A DNA stretch of 64,000 bases from Roseinatronobacter sp052379845 (lineage in GTDB: Bacteria > Pseudomonadota > Alphaproteobacteria > Rhodobacterales > Rhodobacteraceae). Location of the stretch: assembly GCA_052379845.1 (NCBI GenBank), contig JBQTCF010000016.1; one strand, written 5' to 3'. Made by a program: the position numbers and the translations under genes. Under the pieces are notes generated by a model that was not told the origin of the DNA, did not search any database, and worked only from the letters and a program-made list of their open reading frames with translations. This document shows, one piece after another, positions 52,004 to 64,000 of this stretch; position 1 is the stretch's first letter, and the number at the start of each line of letters is the position of its first letter.

Positions 52004-53257
52004 TCAGGCCAGAAGGCGGGTCGCGCTTTTGCCGGTAATGGCAACATCCACAATGGCCCCAACGGGGCGGGGCGCTGCGAACTCGACTTCGGTGAATTGT
52101 TCTGTGCGGCCCATATGGGGGTTTTCCATCAACACGCGGTGGCGCTTGCCCTGCTGGGCGGCCAGATGCGCGGCGCAGGCGCGCGCGCCCGCATCGCGCA
52201 GGCGTGCGGCACGGTCACGAATGGTCTTGCCGCCCAGTTGCGGCATACGGGCCGCTGGCGTGCCCTTGCGCGGGCTGAAAGGGAACACATGCAGGAATGT
52301 CAGCCCGCAATCGTCCACCAGCTTCAGGGAATTGGCAAACATCGCGTCGGTTTCCGTGGGGAAACCCGCAATAATGTCCGCGCCAAACACCATATCAGGG
52401 CGCAGGCTGCGGGCATCTTCGCAAAAGCGGATCGCGTCATCGCGCAGATGGCGGCGTTTCATGCGTTTCAGAATCATGTCATCACCCGCCTGCAAGGACA
52501 GGTGCAAATGCGGCATCAGGCGGGGTTCGGTTGCGATGGCTTCCATCAGTGCGGGGTCTGCCTCGATGGAATCGATAGAGGATATGCGCAGGCGTGCCAG
52601 ATCGGGCACCAGTTTCAGAATGCGGCGCACCAGATCGCCCAGCCGTGGGGTTGCGGGCAAATCCGCGCCCCAGCTTGTCAGGTCCACGCCGGTCAGCACC
52701 ACCTCGTTATAGCCCTGGCCCACCAGACGCTTGACTTGTTCCACCACCACGCCCGCAGGCACAGACCGCGAATTGCCCCGCCCGAACGGGATGATGCAAA
52801 ATGTGCAGCGATGGTCACAGCCGTTTTGCACCTGCACATAGGCCCGCGCGCGCGTGCCGAACCCGTCAATCAAATGGCCAGCGGTTTCGCGCACTGACAT
52901 GATGTCATCGACCTGCACACGTTCGGTCGCCCCAATCAGGTCAGGGGTCAGTTGCGCCCATGTGTTGGGCTGCATCTTTTCGGTATTGCCGATAACGCGG
53001 GTCACTTCGGGCATTGCCGCGAATGTTTCGGGTTCGGTCTGCGCGGCGCAGCCGGTCACGATGATGGGCGCATCAGGGTATTCGCGGCGCAGGCGGCGAA
53101 TTTCCTGCCGCGCTTTGCGCACGGCCTCGGCGGTGACCGCGCAGGTGTTGACGACAACCGCCCCCTGCACACCGGCCGCTTCGGCAAGGGCCTTCATCGC
53201 CTCAGTCTCATAGGCGTTCAGGCGGCAGCCCAATGTTGTGAAGACAGGCGCGCTCAT
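52004..53257 (-). CDS. mtaB: tRNA N6-threonylcarbamoyladenosine-37 methylthiotransferase MtaB
   Basis: 417 residues. An N-terminal UPF0004 domain (FTTLGCRLNAYETEAMKALA, then VVVNTCAVTAEAVRKARQEI) and the radical-SAM cysteines CDHRCTFCIIPFGRGNSRS near residue 145 show the MiaB/MtaB family; the TLGCRLNAYE start separates it from MiaB. It adds a methylthio group to t6A37 in tRNAs reading ANN codons. It overlaps the dapF stop by four bases. Confidence 0.93.
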   Translation of the reverse strand: MSAPVFTTLGCRLNAYETEAMKALAEAAGVQGAVVVNTCAVTAEAVRKARQEIRRLRREYPDAPIIVTGCAAQTEPETFAAMPEVTRVIGNTEKMQPNTWAQLTPDLIGATERVQVDDIMSVRETAGHLIDGFGTRARAYVQVQNGCDHRCTFCIIPFGRGNSRSVPAGVVVEQVKRLVGQGYNEVVLTGVDLTSWGADLPATPRLGDLVRRILKLVPDLARLRISSIDSIEADPALMEAIATEPRLMPHLHLSLQAGDDMILKRMKRRHLRDDAIRFCEDARSLRPDMVFGADIIAGFPTETDAMFANSLKLVDDCGLTFLHVFPFSPRKGTPAARMPQLGGKTIRDRAARLRDAGARACAAHLAAQQGKRHRVLMENPHMGRTEQFTEVEFAAPRPVGAIVDVAITGKSATRLLA

Positions 53258-54087
53258 CTATGGGCCGCAAGGAATTGCGCGGGCAGCGTGGCGTCAAACA
53301 CATGCGCCACCGGGCCGGACAGCCACACGCCATCCTCGCGCCAGTCGACCAGCAATTGCCCGCCATCGGCATCAATGCGCACCTGCCGCCCCACCAGCCC
53401 GCGCCGGTGGGCCGCAACAGCGGTCGCGCAGGCCCCTGACCCGCAGGCAAGCGTTATGCCTGTGCCGCGTTCCCACACGCGCAGGCGCAGGTGGTCCGGG
53501 GCCGTCACGCTGGCAAATTCCACATTGGTGGCTTGCGGGAACAGCGGGTGGTGTTCGGTCTTGCGCCCCTGTTCGGCCACGGGCGCGCTGTCCGCATCCG
53601 CCACGAAGAAAACGCAATGCGGGTTGCCCATACCAACGGCTGCGGGGCTACCGTCAATCGGCAAATGGTCAATGTCACATTTCTGCGCCAGCGGAATATC
53701 CTGCCAGCCCAACAGCGGCGCGCCCATATTCACCCAGATCTGCCCCCGCCGGTTTTCCGCCAGCAATACACCGCGCGTGGTGCGAATGCGCAGCTGGTCC
53801 AGCCCGCGCGCGGCCATGACCATATGGGCCACGCAGCGCGTTGCGTTGCCGCACGCCCCTGCGCGTGATCCGTCGGCATTCCAGAAATCAAGGTCCAGAT
53901 CGGCGGCATCGGATGTTCGCAATTCCGCCAGTTGGTCAAAGCCCACCCCGCGGTGACGGTCGCCAATGGCCGCCGCCAGCGCGGCCGTCATGACCCCGCC
54001 TGCAAGGTGCATCGAGTCGATGATCACAAAATCATTTCCCGCGCCATGCATTTTGACGAAGGCCAAGGGGGCGTTTCTATCCATCAT
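53254..54087 (-). CDS. dapF: Diaminopimelate epimerase
   Basis: 277 residues. The two catalytic cysteines are in GSRAGACGNATRCVA near residue 85 and in ITLACGSGACATAVAA near residue 230, and the start contains FVKMHGAGNDFVIIDS. It converts LL- to meso-diaminopimelate for peptidoglycan and lysine. The ATG at 54087 is taken because the family starts there; the reading frame stays open nine codons further up. Confidence 0.96.
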   Translation of the reverse strand: MMDRNAPLAFVKMHGAGNDFVIIDSMHLAGGVMTAALAAAIGDRHRGVGFDQLAELRTSDAADLDLDFWNADGSRAGACGNATRCVAHMVMAARGLDQLRIRTTRGVLLAENRRGQIWVNMGAPLLGWQDIPLAQKCDIDHLPIDGSPAAVGMGNPHCVFFVADADSAPVAEQGRKTEHHPLFPQATNVEFASVTAPDHLRLRVWERGTGITLACGSGACATAVAAHRRGLVGRQVRIDADGGQLLVDWREDGVWLSGPVAHVFDATLPAQFLAAHR

Positions 54088-54217
54088 GGGCGCGATATAA
54101 GAGGCGTGCGGCACGCTGACCAGACATCATTTCAAGAATGATCGGGATTAAGGACGAAAAAGCGCATTTCGCCCTTGACCCGGTGACTGCGCTTTTCTAA
54201 GTAGCGCGTCATAGTGT

Positions 54218-54293
54218 GGGCCGGTAGCTCAGTTGGTAGAGCAGCTGACTTTTAATCAGCGGGTCACAGGTTCGAATCCTGTCCGGCTCACCA
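54218..54293 (+). tRNA. tRNA-Lys (UUU)
   Basis: 76 bases with complete cloverleaf. Acceptor GGGCCGG pairs with CCGGCTC, the anticodon arm is CTGAC-TTTTTAA-type with anticodon TTT, the T arm contains GGTTCGAATCC and CCA is encoded. It should decode AAA and AAG. Confidence 0.97.
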
Positions 54294-54559
54294 CTATTTC
54301 CTTTAACAGTGTTTTAGTCCCTTCCGGGTCGCAGTTCATGCGCCATTCCAATCCGTTCGGGAGATTTTCCATAAACGAGTTTGGCCATTCGGGCAGCGCA
54401 ATGGGGCGCGCTTCATGCCTGCAGCTGTGGGGGCATGGGGCAGGTGGGGGCTGTATTTCCACGCGGGGACCGGCCTGACATAGGGCACTCGTCGCGCATA
54501 TGGAACGAAATCGGCGTTGCCGCGTTTATATGCGAATGCTTTTGTCAGGAGGATGAAGA

Positions 54560-54694
54560 ATGAAATCCCTTACCTTGCTGCTCTGCCTGTCTGCACTTGC
54601 TGCATGTGCAACAGTTGATGGGGCAGGGCGTGATATGCAAACTGCAGGTCAAGCCATCAGCCAAGAAGCCCGACAGGCGCAATCCGGCATGTAA
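54560..54694 (+). CDS. Entericidin-like small lipoprotein
   Basis: 44 residues, found by hand. The sequence has a signal peptide ending in a lipobox (LSALAAC at residues 9-15: C15) and then a small body with GAGRDMQTAGQAISQEARQA, the entericidin A/B pattern. A strong AGGAGG at 54547-54552 precedes the ATG with seven-base spacing. Entericidins are small outer-membrane lipoproteins, some with a toxin/antidote role in stationary phase. The gene lies alone between tRNA-Lys and tRNA-Leu, so a paired partner is not evident. Confidence 0.85.
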   Translation: MKSLTLLLCLSALAACATVDGAGRDMQTAGQAISQEARQAQSGM

Positions 54695-54759
54695 GCTGCC
54701 TGTGGACCGGATTGCGCGACAGGGCGGCAGGTCCAGAAACAAGTTTGTTGGCTGGTTGG

Positions 54760-54844
54760 TGGTGCGGGTGGAGGGACTTGAACCCCCACGCCTTGCGGCG
54801 CCAGAACCTAAATCTGGTGCGTCTGCCAATTTCGCCACACCCGC
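54760..54844 (-). tRNA. tRNA-Leu (UAG)
   Basis: 85 bases on the minus strand with CCA encoded. The anticodon stem CCAGA/TCTGG holds the loop TTTAGGT, anticodon TAG. A long variable arm (GCGCCGCAAGGCG) is present, as for leucine tRNAs, and the acceptor GCGGGTG pairs with CACCCGC. Confidence 0.96.
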
Positions 54845-54983
54845 ATTGCGCATTTCCTACCAAAAGAAAACAGCGGATGCGAGGGGTATTTCACCTGTTT
54901 GCGCCCTGATACTGCGATTATTGCAGGAAAAATTTACGCAAGGACCGCAGGTCGGCAGGCCGGGGGGCTGCGTCGCGCCTTGG

Positions 54984-55028
54984 CAACATAAAACGCCGCA
55001 AAACAGCGTCTTGCGGCGTTTTATGTTG
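54984..55028. terminator. Strong terminator after gltB
   Basis: CAACATAAAACGCCGCAA (54984-55001) and TTGCGGCGTTTTATGTTG (55011-55028) form an 18-base perfect stem around a nine-base loop, with an A/T-rich base on both sides. It ends gltB, which converges on it from 55047. Confidence 0.9.
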
Positions 55029-55046
55029 GTTTGGCGGGTGGGGGGG

Positions 55047-59585
<4,539 letters not shown>

Positions 59586-59611
59586 GTCAGGTTCCTTTGA
59601 TCGGAATGCGG

Positions 59612-61054
59612 TTATTCGGCAGCAACCTGTGCGGGTGCCGAAAGATAATTCAGGATCGATTGCGCAGCTTCACGCCCGTCACGAATGGCCCAGACCACCA
59701 GACTGGCCCCGCGCACGATGTCGCCCACGGCCCAGACACCGGGCATGTCGGTTTCATGCGTGTTGAATTTCGCGCGCACCGTGCCCCAGCGGGTTACCGG
59801 CAGGTCGGGCACCCCCCACAGCGTTGGCAGGTCTTCGGGTTCAAAACCCAACGCCATGATCACCATATCGGCGGTTTCGGTGTAATCGGCGCCCTCGATC
59901 ACCTCGGGGGAGCGGCGGCCGGTTGCGTCGGGCTGGCCCAAACGCATTTTCTGGACACGAACACCCGTCACGCTGCCATCATCGCTGGTGACAAATCCGG
60001 CAGGGGCGGCCAGCCAGACGAATTCGACACCTTCTTCTTCGGCATTCTGGGTTTCGCGGCGCGAACCGGGCATGTTTTCGCGGTCACGACGATACAGGCA
60101 TTTTACTGATGTCGCGCCTTGGCGGATGGCGGTGCGCACGCAATCCATGGCCGTATCACCGCCCCCGATGACAACAACCCGCTTGCCGCGCGCGTCCAAT
60201 GCGCCCGAATCGAATTCCGCGACATCATCACCAAAGCTTTTGCGGTTTGACGCCGTCAGGAAATCCAGCGCCTTCAGCACGCCGGTTGCGTTCGCGTTGG
60301 GTGTATTCAGGTCGCGGGCCTTGTAAACACCTGTGGCAATCAGCACGGCATCATGTTTGCCGCGAATGGCGTCAAAACTTATATCTTCGCCGACATTGCA
60401 GTTCAGCACAAATTCAACACCGCCCTGTTCCAGTTGTTCGATGCGCTGCATCACAACGGGCTTTTCCAGCTTGAAGCCGGGAATGCCATAGGTCATCAGC
60501 CCGCCCGCGCGGTCATAGCGGTCATAGACCGTCACCTGCACACCCGCGCGGCGCAGCACATCTGCTGCCGCCAGGCCGCCGGGGCCTGCGCCGATAATGC
60601 CCACGGATTCCGCGCGCTCGGTGCTGGCAATAACGGGTTTCACCCAGCCTTCCTGCCATGCCAGATCTGTCAGGTATTTTTCAACCGCACCAATGGTCAC
60701 GGTGCCATGGCCGGATTGTTCGATCACGCAATTGCCTTCGCACAGCCGGTCTTGTGGGCAGATGCGCCCGCAGATTTCGGGGAAGGTGTTGGTGGCCTGC
60801 GACACTTCATAGGCTTCCTGCAACCGCCCTTGGGCGGTCAGCATCAACCAGTCGGGGATGTTGTTGTGCAACGGGCAGTGGCTTTGGCAATAGGGAACGC
60901 CGCACTGGCTGCAACGCCCTGCTTGCTCTGCTGCCTTTTCGGCGGCAAACTCGCGGTAGATTTCACCGAAATCCTCGGTCCGCGCGTCCGCCGGGCGTTT
61001 GGGGGGTGTTTCCCGTTCGACGGTCACAAAACGGAGCATTTGCTGCTTGGCCAT
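59612..61054 (-). CDS. gltD: Glutamate synthase small subunit
   Basis: 480 residues from ATG 61054, preceded by GGAGGATCAGCC. Iron-sulfur cysteines come first (CSQCGVPYCQSHCPLHNNIP and CGRICPQDRLCEGNCV), then FAD-binding GAGPGGLAAADVLRR and NADPH-binding VVVIGGGDTAMDC. It supplies electrons to GltB. gltD and gltB form one operon for ammonium assimilation. Confidence 0.97.
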   Translation of the reverse strand: MAKQQMLRFVTVERETPPKRPADARTEDFGEIYREFAAEKAAEQAGRCSQCGVPYCQSHCPLHNNIPDWLMLTAQGRLQEAYEVSQATNTFPEICGRICPQDRLCEGNCVIEQSGHGTVTIGAVEKYLTDLAWQEGWVKPVIASTERAESVGIIGAGPGGLAAADVLRRAGVQVTVYDRYDRAGGLMTYGIPGFKLEKPVVMQRIEQLEQGGVEFVLNCNVGEDISFDAIRGKHDAVLIATGVYKARDLNTPNANATGVLKALDFLTASNRKSFGDDVAEFDSGALDARGKRVVVIGGGDTAMDCVRTAIRQGATSVKCLYRRDRENMPGSRRETQNAEEEGVEFVWLAAPAGFVTSDDGSVTGVRVQKMRLGQPDATGRRSPEVIEGADYTETADMVIMALGFEPEDLPTLWGVPDLPVTRWGTVRAKFNTHETDMPGVWAVGDIVRGASLVVWAIRDGREAAQSILNYLSAPAQVAAE

Positions 61055-61262
61055 GGCTGATCCTCCAGAATTCAGAGTTTGTGTCTTAGCCAAGGTCGAA
61101 ACCAAAGAAAAGTCACTAATACTGACCTAAATCGATTATTTTTGGGCCGGTTGGCAAGAAAAAGTCAGTTTGATGCGAATTTTAGGTCATAAGGGTTGTC
61201 GTATATATCTGTTTGCGCTCAGACTTCATTAGGATAGCTTGCCGAAAAATGCCGGGGACATC

Positions 61263-62066
61263 ATGACCTTTTTCCATATTTTCCTGCTTGCGATGATTCA
61301 GGGCATCACCGAATTCCTGCCGGTATCGTCCTCGGGTCATCTGATTTTGCTGCCTGCGCTGACGTCCTTGGAGGATCAGGGCCTTGTCATCGATGTGGCG
61401 GTCCATGTCGGCACCTTGTTCGCGGTGTGCTGGTATTTCCGCGCAGATGTGGGGCTTGCGCTGCGGGGGGTGCCGAATTTGCTGCGCGGGGATCTGCATG
61501 ACCGGGGCGGGTTTCTGGCCTTTTGTCTGGTGATCGCCACGGTTCCCGTCATGATTGCGGGGCTTGTATTCAAGGTCTTGGGCATCATGGACATGTTGCG
61601 CAGTGTTGCCGTGATTGGCTGGATGATGATTATTTTCGGTATTGTCCTGTATGCGACCGACAAAATGGGCAAACAGACCCGCGTTGCGCAGGAATGGACG
61701 CTGAAACACGCCCTTGTTTTGGGGTTGTGGCAGGCGGTGGCGCTGATTCCCGGCACATCGCGTTCGGGGATCGTCATTTCGGGGGCGCGCGCCCTGGGGT
61801 ATTCGCGCCATGATGCGGCGAAACTGTCAATGTTGATGTCGATCCCCACAATCATTGCGTCGGGCACATTGATGGGGTTGGATGTGGTGCGCATTGCCGA
61901 TTGGCAGGCCGCGAAGGACGGGGCCATCGCAGCCGTTATTTCATTCTTCGCAGCATGGGCCGCGCTTGTCTTCATGATGAAGCTTCTGCGCTCCGTCAGT
62001 TTTACACCTTATGTAATTTACCGACTGGCGCTTGGCGCGGTCCTGCTGGTCGTCGCTTATGCCTGA
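61263..62066 (+). CDS. uppP: Undecaprenyl-diphosphatase
   Basis: 267 residues from ATG 61263. The BacA motifs are present: QGITEFLPVSSSGHL (residues 12-26) and PGTSRSGIVISGARALGYSR in the second half, with eight membrane segments. It removes a phosphate from undecaprenyl diphosphate to recycle the lipid carrier. Ten bases overlap with the convergent ubiG gene. Confidence 0.96.
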   Translation: MTFFHIFLLAMIQGITEFLPVSSSGHLILLPALTSLEDQGLVIDVAVHVGTLFAVCWYFRADVGLALRGVPNLLRGDLHDRGGFLAFCLVIATVPVMIAGLVFKVLGIMDMLRSVAVIGWMMIIFGIVLYATDKMGKQTRVAQEWTLKHALVLGLWQAVALIPGTSRSGIVISGARALGYSRHDAAKLSMLMSIPTIIASGTLMGLDVVRIADWQAAKDGAIAAVISFFAAWAALVFMMKLLRSVSFTPYVIYRLALGAVLLVVAYA

Positions 62067-62818
62067 TCGGCTGCACCAGCGCATGGTTTGATCGATGCGG
62101 TGACATAATTCACCGACAGGTCACGTTCTGAAATGGACCAGTCCCAGCGCAGCTTGTCGAAAACGAAACCCTTGCGGTCCACAGGGTCAAAGCCCGCTTT
62201 GCGCAACAGGTCATACAGTTCATCGGGGGTGATGAATTTTGACCATTCATGCGTGCCCTTGGGCAGCCAGCGCATGACATACTCGGCGCCGATAATCGCC
62301 ATGACAAAACTTTTCGGGTTCCGGTTCAGCGTTGAACATATCATCAACCCGCCCGGCTTCAGCAAGTGCTGGCACGCGGTCAGATAGGCCAGCGGGTCGG
62401 CCACATGTTCGACCACTTCCATATTCAGCACGATATCAAACTGTTCGCCCGCGTCGACCATGGCCTCGGCGGTGGTGTGGCGGTAGTCGATATCCAACCC
62501 CTGTTGTTCAGCATGGATTTGCGCAACGGGAATGTTGCGTTCTGCCGCGTCCGCGCCCACCACATCGGCACCAAGCCGCGCCATGGGCTCTGACAGCAAC
62601 CCGCCCCCGCAGCCGATATCCAGCAACCGCAGGCCCGCAAATGGCATGGGCGCAGACATATCGCGCCCGAACTCCGCCGCGATCTGGCGGGTGATGTAAT
62701 CCAGCCTGCAGGGGTTGAGCATGTGCAGCGGCTTGAATTTGCCATGCGGGTTCCACCATTCGGCGGCCATTGCTTCGAATTTGGCGACCTCGGCGGGGTC
62801 GATTGTTGATATGGTCAT
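62057..62818 (-). CDS. ubiG: Ubiquinone biosynthesis O-methyltransferase
   Basis: 253 residues from ATG 62818. The start MTISTIDPAEVAKFEAMAAE and AEWWNPHGKFKPLHMLNPCR are UbiG hallmarks; SAM-binding LLDIGCGGGLLSEPMARLGA lies near residue 70. It does both O-methylations of ubiquinone synthesis. The frame stays open far upstream into the opposite gene, but those residues are not protein-like and overlap pip. Confidence 0.96.
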   Translation of the reverse strand: MTISTIDPAEVAKFEAMAAEWWNPHGKFKPLHMLNPCRLDYITRQIAAEFGRDMSAPMPFAGLRLLDIGCGGGLLSEPMARLGADVVGADAAERNIPVAQIHAEQQGLDIDYRHTTAEAMVDAGEQFDIVLNMEVVEHVADPLAYLTACQHLLKPGGLMICSTLNRNPKSFVMAIIGAEYVMRWLPKGTHEWSKFITPDELYDLLRKAGFDPVDRKGFVFDKLRWDWSISERDLSVNYVTASIKPCAGAADQA

Positions 62819-62884
62819 GCGCACTCCGGTTTTTTCGTCTATGGCATATGGCAGTAAGCTGTTTACAGGTATATAGTCCGTCTT

Positions 62885-63877
62885 ATGGATAAGTCTGCCG
62901 GACATGACACCGCAGTATCGGCTCTTTACCCGATACCAGAACCTTTCGACCAGCGCATGCTTGATGTGGGGCATGGGCATCAGGTCTATGTCGAACAATG
63001 TGGCAGCCCGGATGGTATTCCCGTGGTTGTTCTGCATGGCGGGCCGGGCGGCGGGTGCAGCCCCGCGATGCGGCGCTTTTTTGACCCCAAGGCTTATCGC
63101 ACGATCCTGTTTGACCAGCGCGGGTGCGGCCGGTCCAAACCCGCCGCCAGTATTGAGCATAACACCACTCAGCACCTGATCGCTGATATTGAGCTTATTC
63201 GTCAGACATTGGGCATTCAGCGTTGGGTGGTCTTCGGTGGCAGTTGGGGGGCGACACTTGCGCTGGCCTATGCGCAGGCCCATCCCGACAGGGCCGCATA
63301 TCTGGTGTTGCGCGGGGTGTTCACGGGCACCAAGGCAGAATTGGATTGGTTTTACGGTGGCGGGGCAGGGCGGTTTTTCCCCGAACTTTGGGCGCAGTTC
63401 ACGCGCCTTGTGCCGGAAGATGAACAGCATGACCTGATAGACGCCTATGGCAAGCGCCTGTTCAGCGGTGACCGCCAGCTTGAAGACCGTTTTGCGCGCA
63501 GCTGGACACGCTGGGAAAATGCGCTGGCGTCCATTGAAACCCGTGGGCTTGACAGTGCGGATGCGCCAAGCACCTATGCGCGCGCCTTTGCGCGGCTGGA
63601 AAACCACTATTTCCGCAACGGGTGCTTTCTGGGCGGGGACCGCGCCCTGATGAACGGGCTGGACCGGATGCGCCATATTCCCGGCACCATTGTTCAGGGG
63701 CGCTATGACATGATCTGCCCGCCCAGCACAGCGTGGGACCTGCACGCCGCGTGGGGCATGTCGCGGTTGGAAATGGTGCCGGTGGCCGGACATGCCTTGT
63801 CCGAGCCGGGGATAAGCGCCGAGCTTTTGCGCGTTATGAACCATCTGCGCAGCGACGCGCACCGCCTGAACCTTTAG
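62885..63877 (+). CDS. pip: Prolyl aminopeptidase
   Basis: 330 residues of the alpha/beta hydrolase fold, type S33. Its HGGPGGGCSPAMRRFFDP (residues ~51-68), FDQRGCGRSKP and nucleophile region VFGGSWGATLALAYA near residue 118 are proline iminopeptidase signatures, and the late PVAGHALSEPGI supplies histidine. It removes N-terminal proline. It is divergent from ubiG and followed by a terminator. Confidence 0.94.
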   Translation: MDKSAGHDTAVSALYPIPEPFDQRMLDVGHGHQVYVEQCGSPDGIPVVVLHGGPGGGCSPAMRRFFDPKAYRTILFDQRGCGRSKPAASIEHNTTQHLIADIELIRQTLGIQRWVVFGGSWGATLALAYAQAHPDRAAYLVLRGVFTGTKAELDWFYGGGAGRFFPELWAQFTRLVPEDEQHDLIDAYGKRLFSGDRQLEDRFARSWTRWENALASIETRGLDSADAPSTYARAFARLENHYFRNGCFLGGDRALMNGLDRMRHIPGTIVQGRYDMICPPSTAWDLHAAWGMSRLEMVPVAGHALSEPGISAELLRVMNHLRSDAHRLNL

Positions 63878-63950
63878 CGCTTGCGTTTTCGGCGGCACCG
63901 CCCTATATCACTGCCAACAGCGGCGCCTGTGAAGGCCCACCGGAAAAACC

Positions 63951-63977
63951 AACGGGCCGCGCGGCCCGTTTTTTTAT
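63951..63977 (+). terminator. Terminator after pip
   Basis: AACGGGCCGC and GCGGCCCGTT (63951-63970) form a perfect ten-base stem without loop-out (four bases can open), followed by a run of Ts to about 63977. It is the intrinsic terminator of pip. Confidence 0.88.
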
Positions 63978-63984
63978 TTTGCCC

Positions 63985-64000
63985 CTCAGGAGGGCTGCAT
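63985..64000 (+). promoter_or_regulatory. Ribosome site at window end
   Basis: AGGAGG at 63989-63994 is followed five bases later by AT at the last two positions, so a plus-strand gene may start with ATG at 63999 just outside the window. The third base cannot be seen. Confidence 0.35.

Noticed and set aside
54233..54478. Open frame starting inside tRNA-Lys
   Set aside because: It begins within the tRNA and shows no protein features; it is a chance reading.
62819..63898. Upstream extension of the ubiG frame across pip
   Set aside because: The extension lies antisense to the prolyl aminopeptidase gene; the ubiG start at 62818 fits the family.

Overview
The window is chromosomal DNA of an alphaproteobacterium, most probably Rhodobacterales (Paracoccaceae/Roseobacter group). 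The support is high GC with many GTG/TTG starts, a TAXI-type TRAP transporter, a sulfite dehydrogenase SoeABC set with roseobacter-like sequence, PleD next to a DUF3572 gene, and a NrsF-type anti-sigma factor. I see no phage, insertion sequence, CRISPR array or rRNA operon. The genus cannot be fixed from the sequence alone.

Layout. 1-5720: a LysR regulator (cut by the window edge) divergent from a TAXI TRAP transporter and a two-gene AtuA-type set, probably uptake and catabolism of an unknown organic acid. 6130-17266: a catabolic cluster with a DUF1330 gene, a GntR/FCD regulator, then a tightly overlapping run of DUF1185 protein, alpha/beta hydrolase, flavin reductase, LLM-class flavin monooxygenase and aldehyde dehydrogenase, followed by a complete PotDBCA-like ABC importer and a second (succinate-semialdehyde-type) dehydrogenase. 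This looks like a full import-and-degrade unit for a nitrogenous substrate that I cannot name. 17485-18424: a small membrane protein and a DedA protein.

18452-22256: a bufferin (copper-binding RiPP) operon, bufA-bufB-bufC-doxX, divergent from an ECF sigma factor SigF and its membrane anti-sigma factor NrsF. Both sides carry matching GTAAC-N17-CGNA promoters, and there is a terminator-like hairpin between the precursor gene and its modification genes. 22397-24530: pobA (4-hydroxybenzoate hydroxylase) with a divergent AraC-type activator. 24596-29599: a Fur-family regulator and soeCBA. 29710-32951: Nudix hydrolase, DUF983 protein, then an EF-hand protein, a second ECF sigma factor, a small single-pass membrane protein and a CnrX/CpxP-like periplasmic sensor.

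32961-44492: PleD-type diguanylate cyclase, DUF3572, aspS, rpsD, a Hint-domain protein, a NarL-type response regulator with a large GAF/PAS hybrid histidine kinase, map, a YihY-family membrane protein and an H-NS-like protein. 44561-54087: ornithine cyclodeaminase-family enzyme, HAD hydrolase, fghA, AEC permease, TetR regulator, tex, RidA, mtaB and dapF. 54218-54844: tRNA-Lys(UUU), a 44-residue entericidin-like lipoprotein gene and tRNA-Leu(UAG). 55047-63877: gltB, gltD, uppP, ubiG and pip, ending in a strong terminator. The last third is mostly ordinary housekeeping sequence; the novelty is in the first third.
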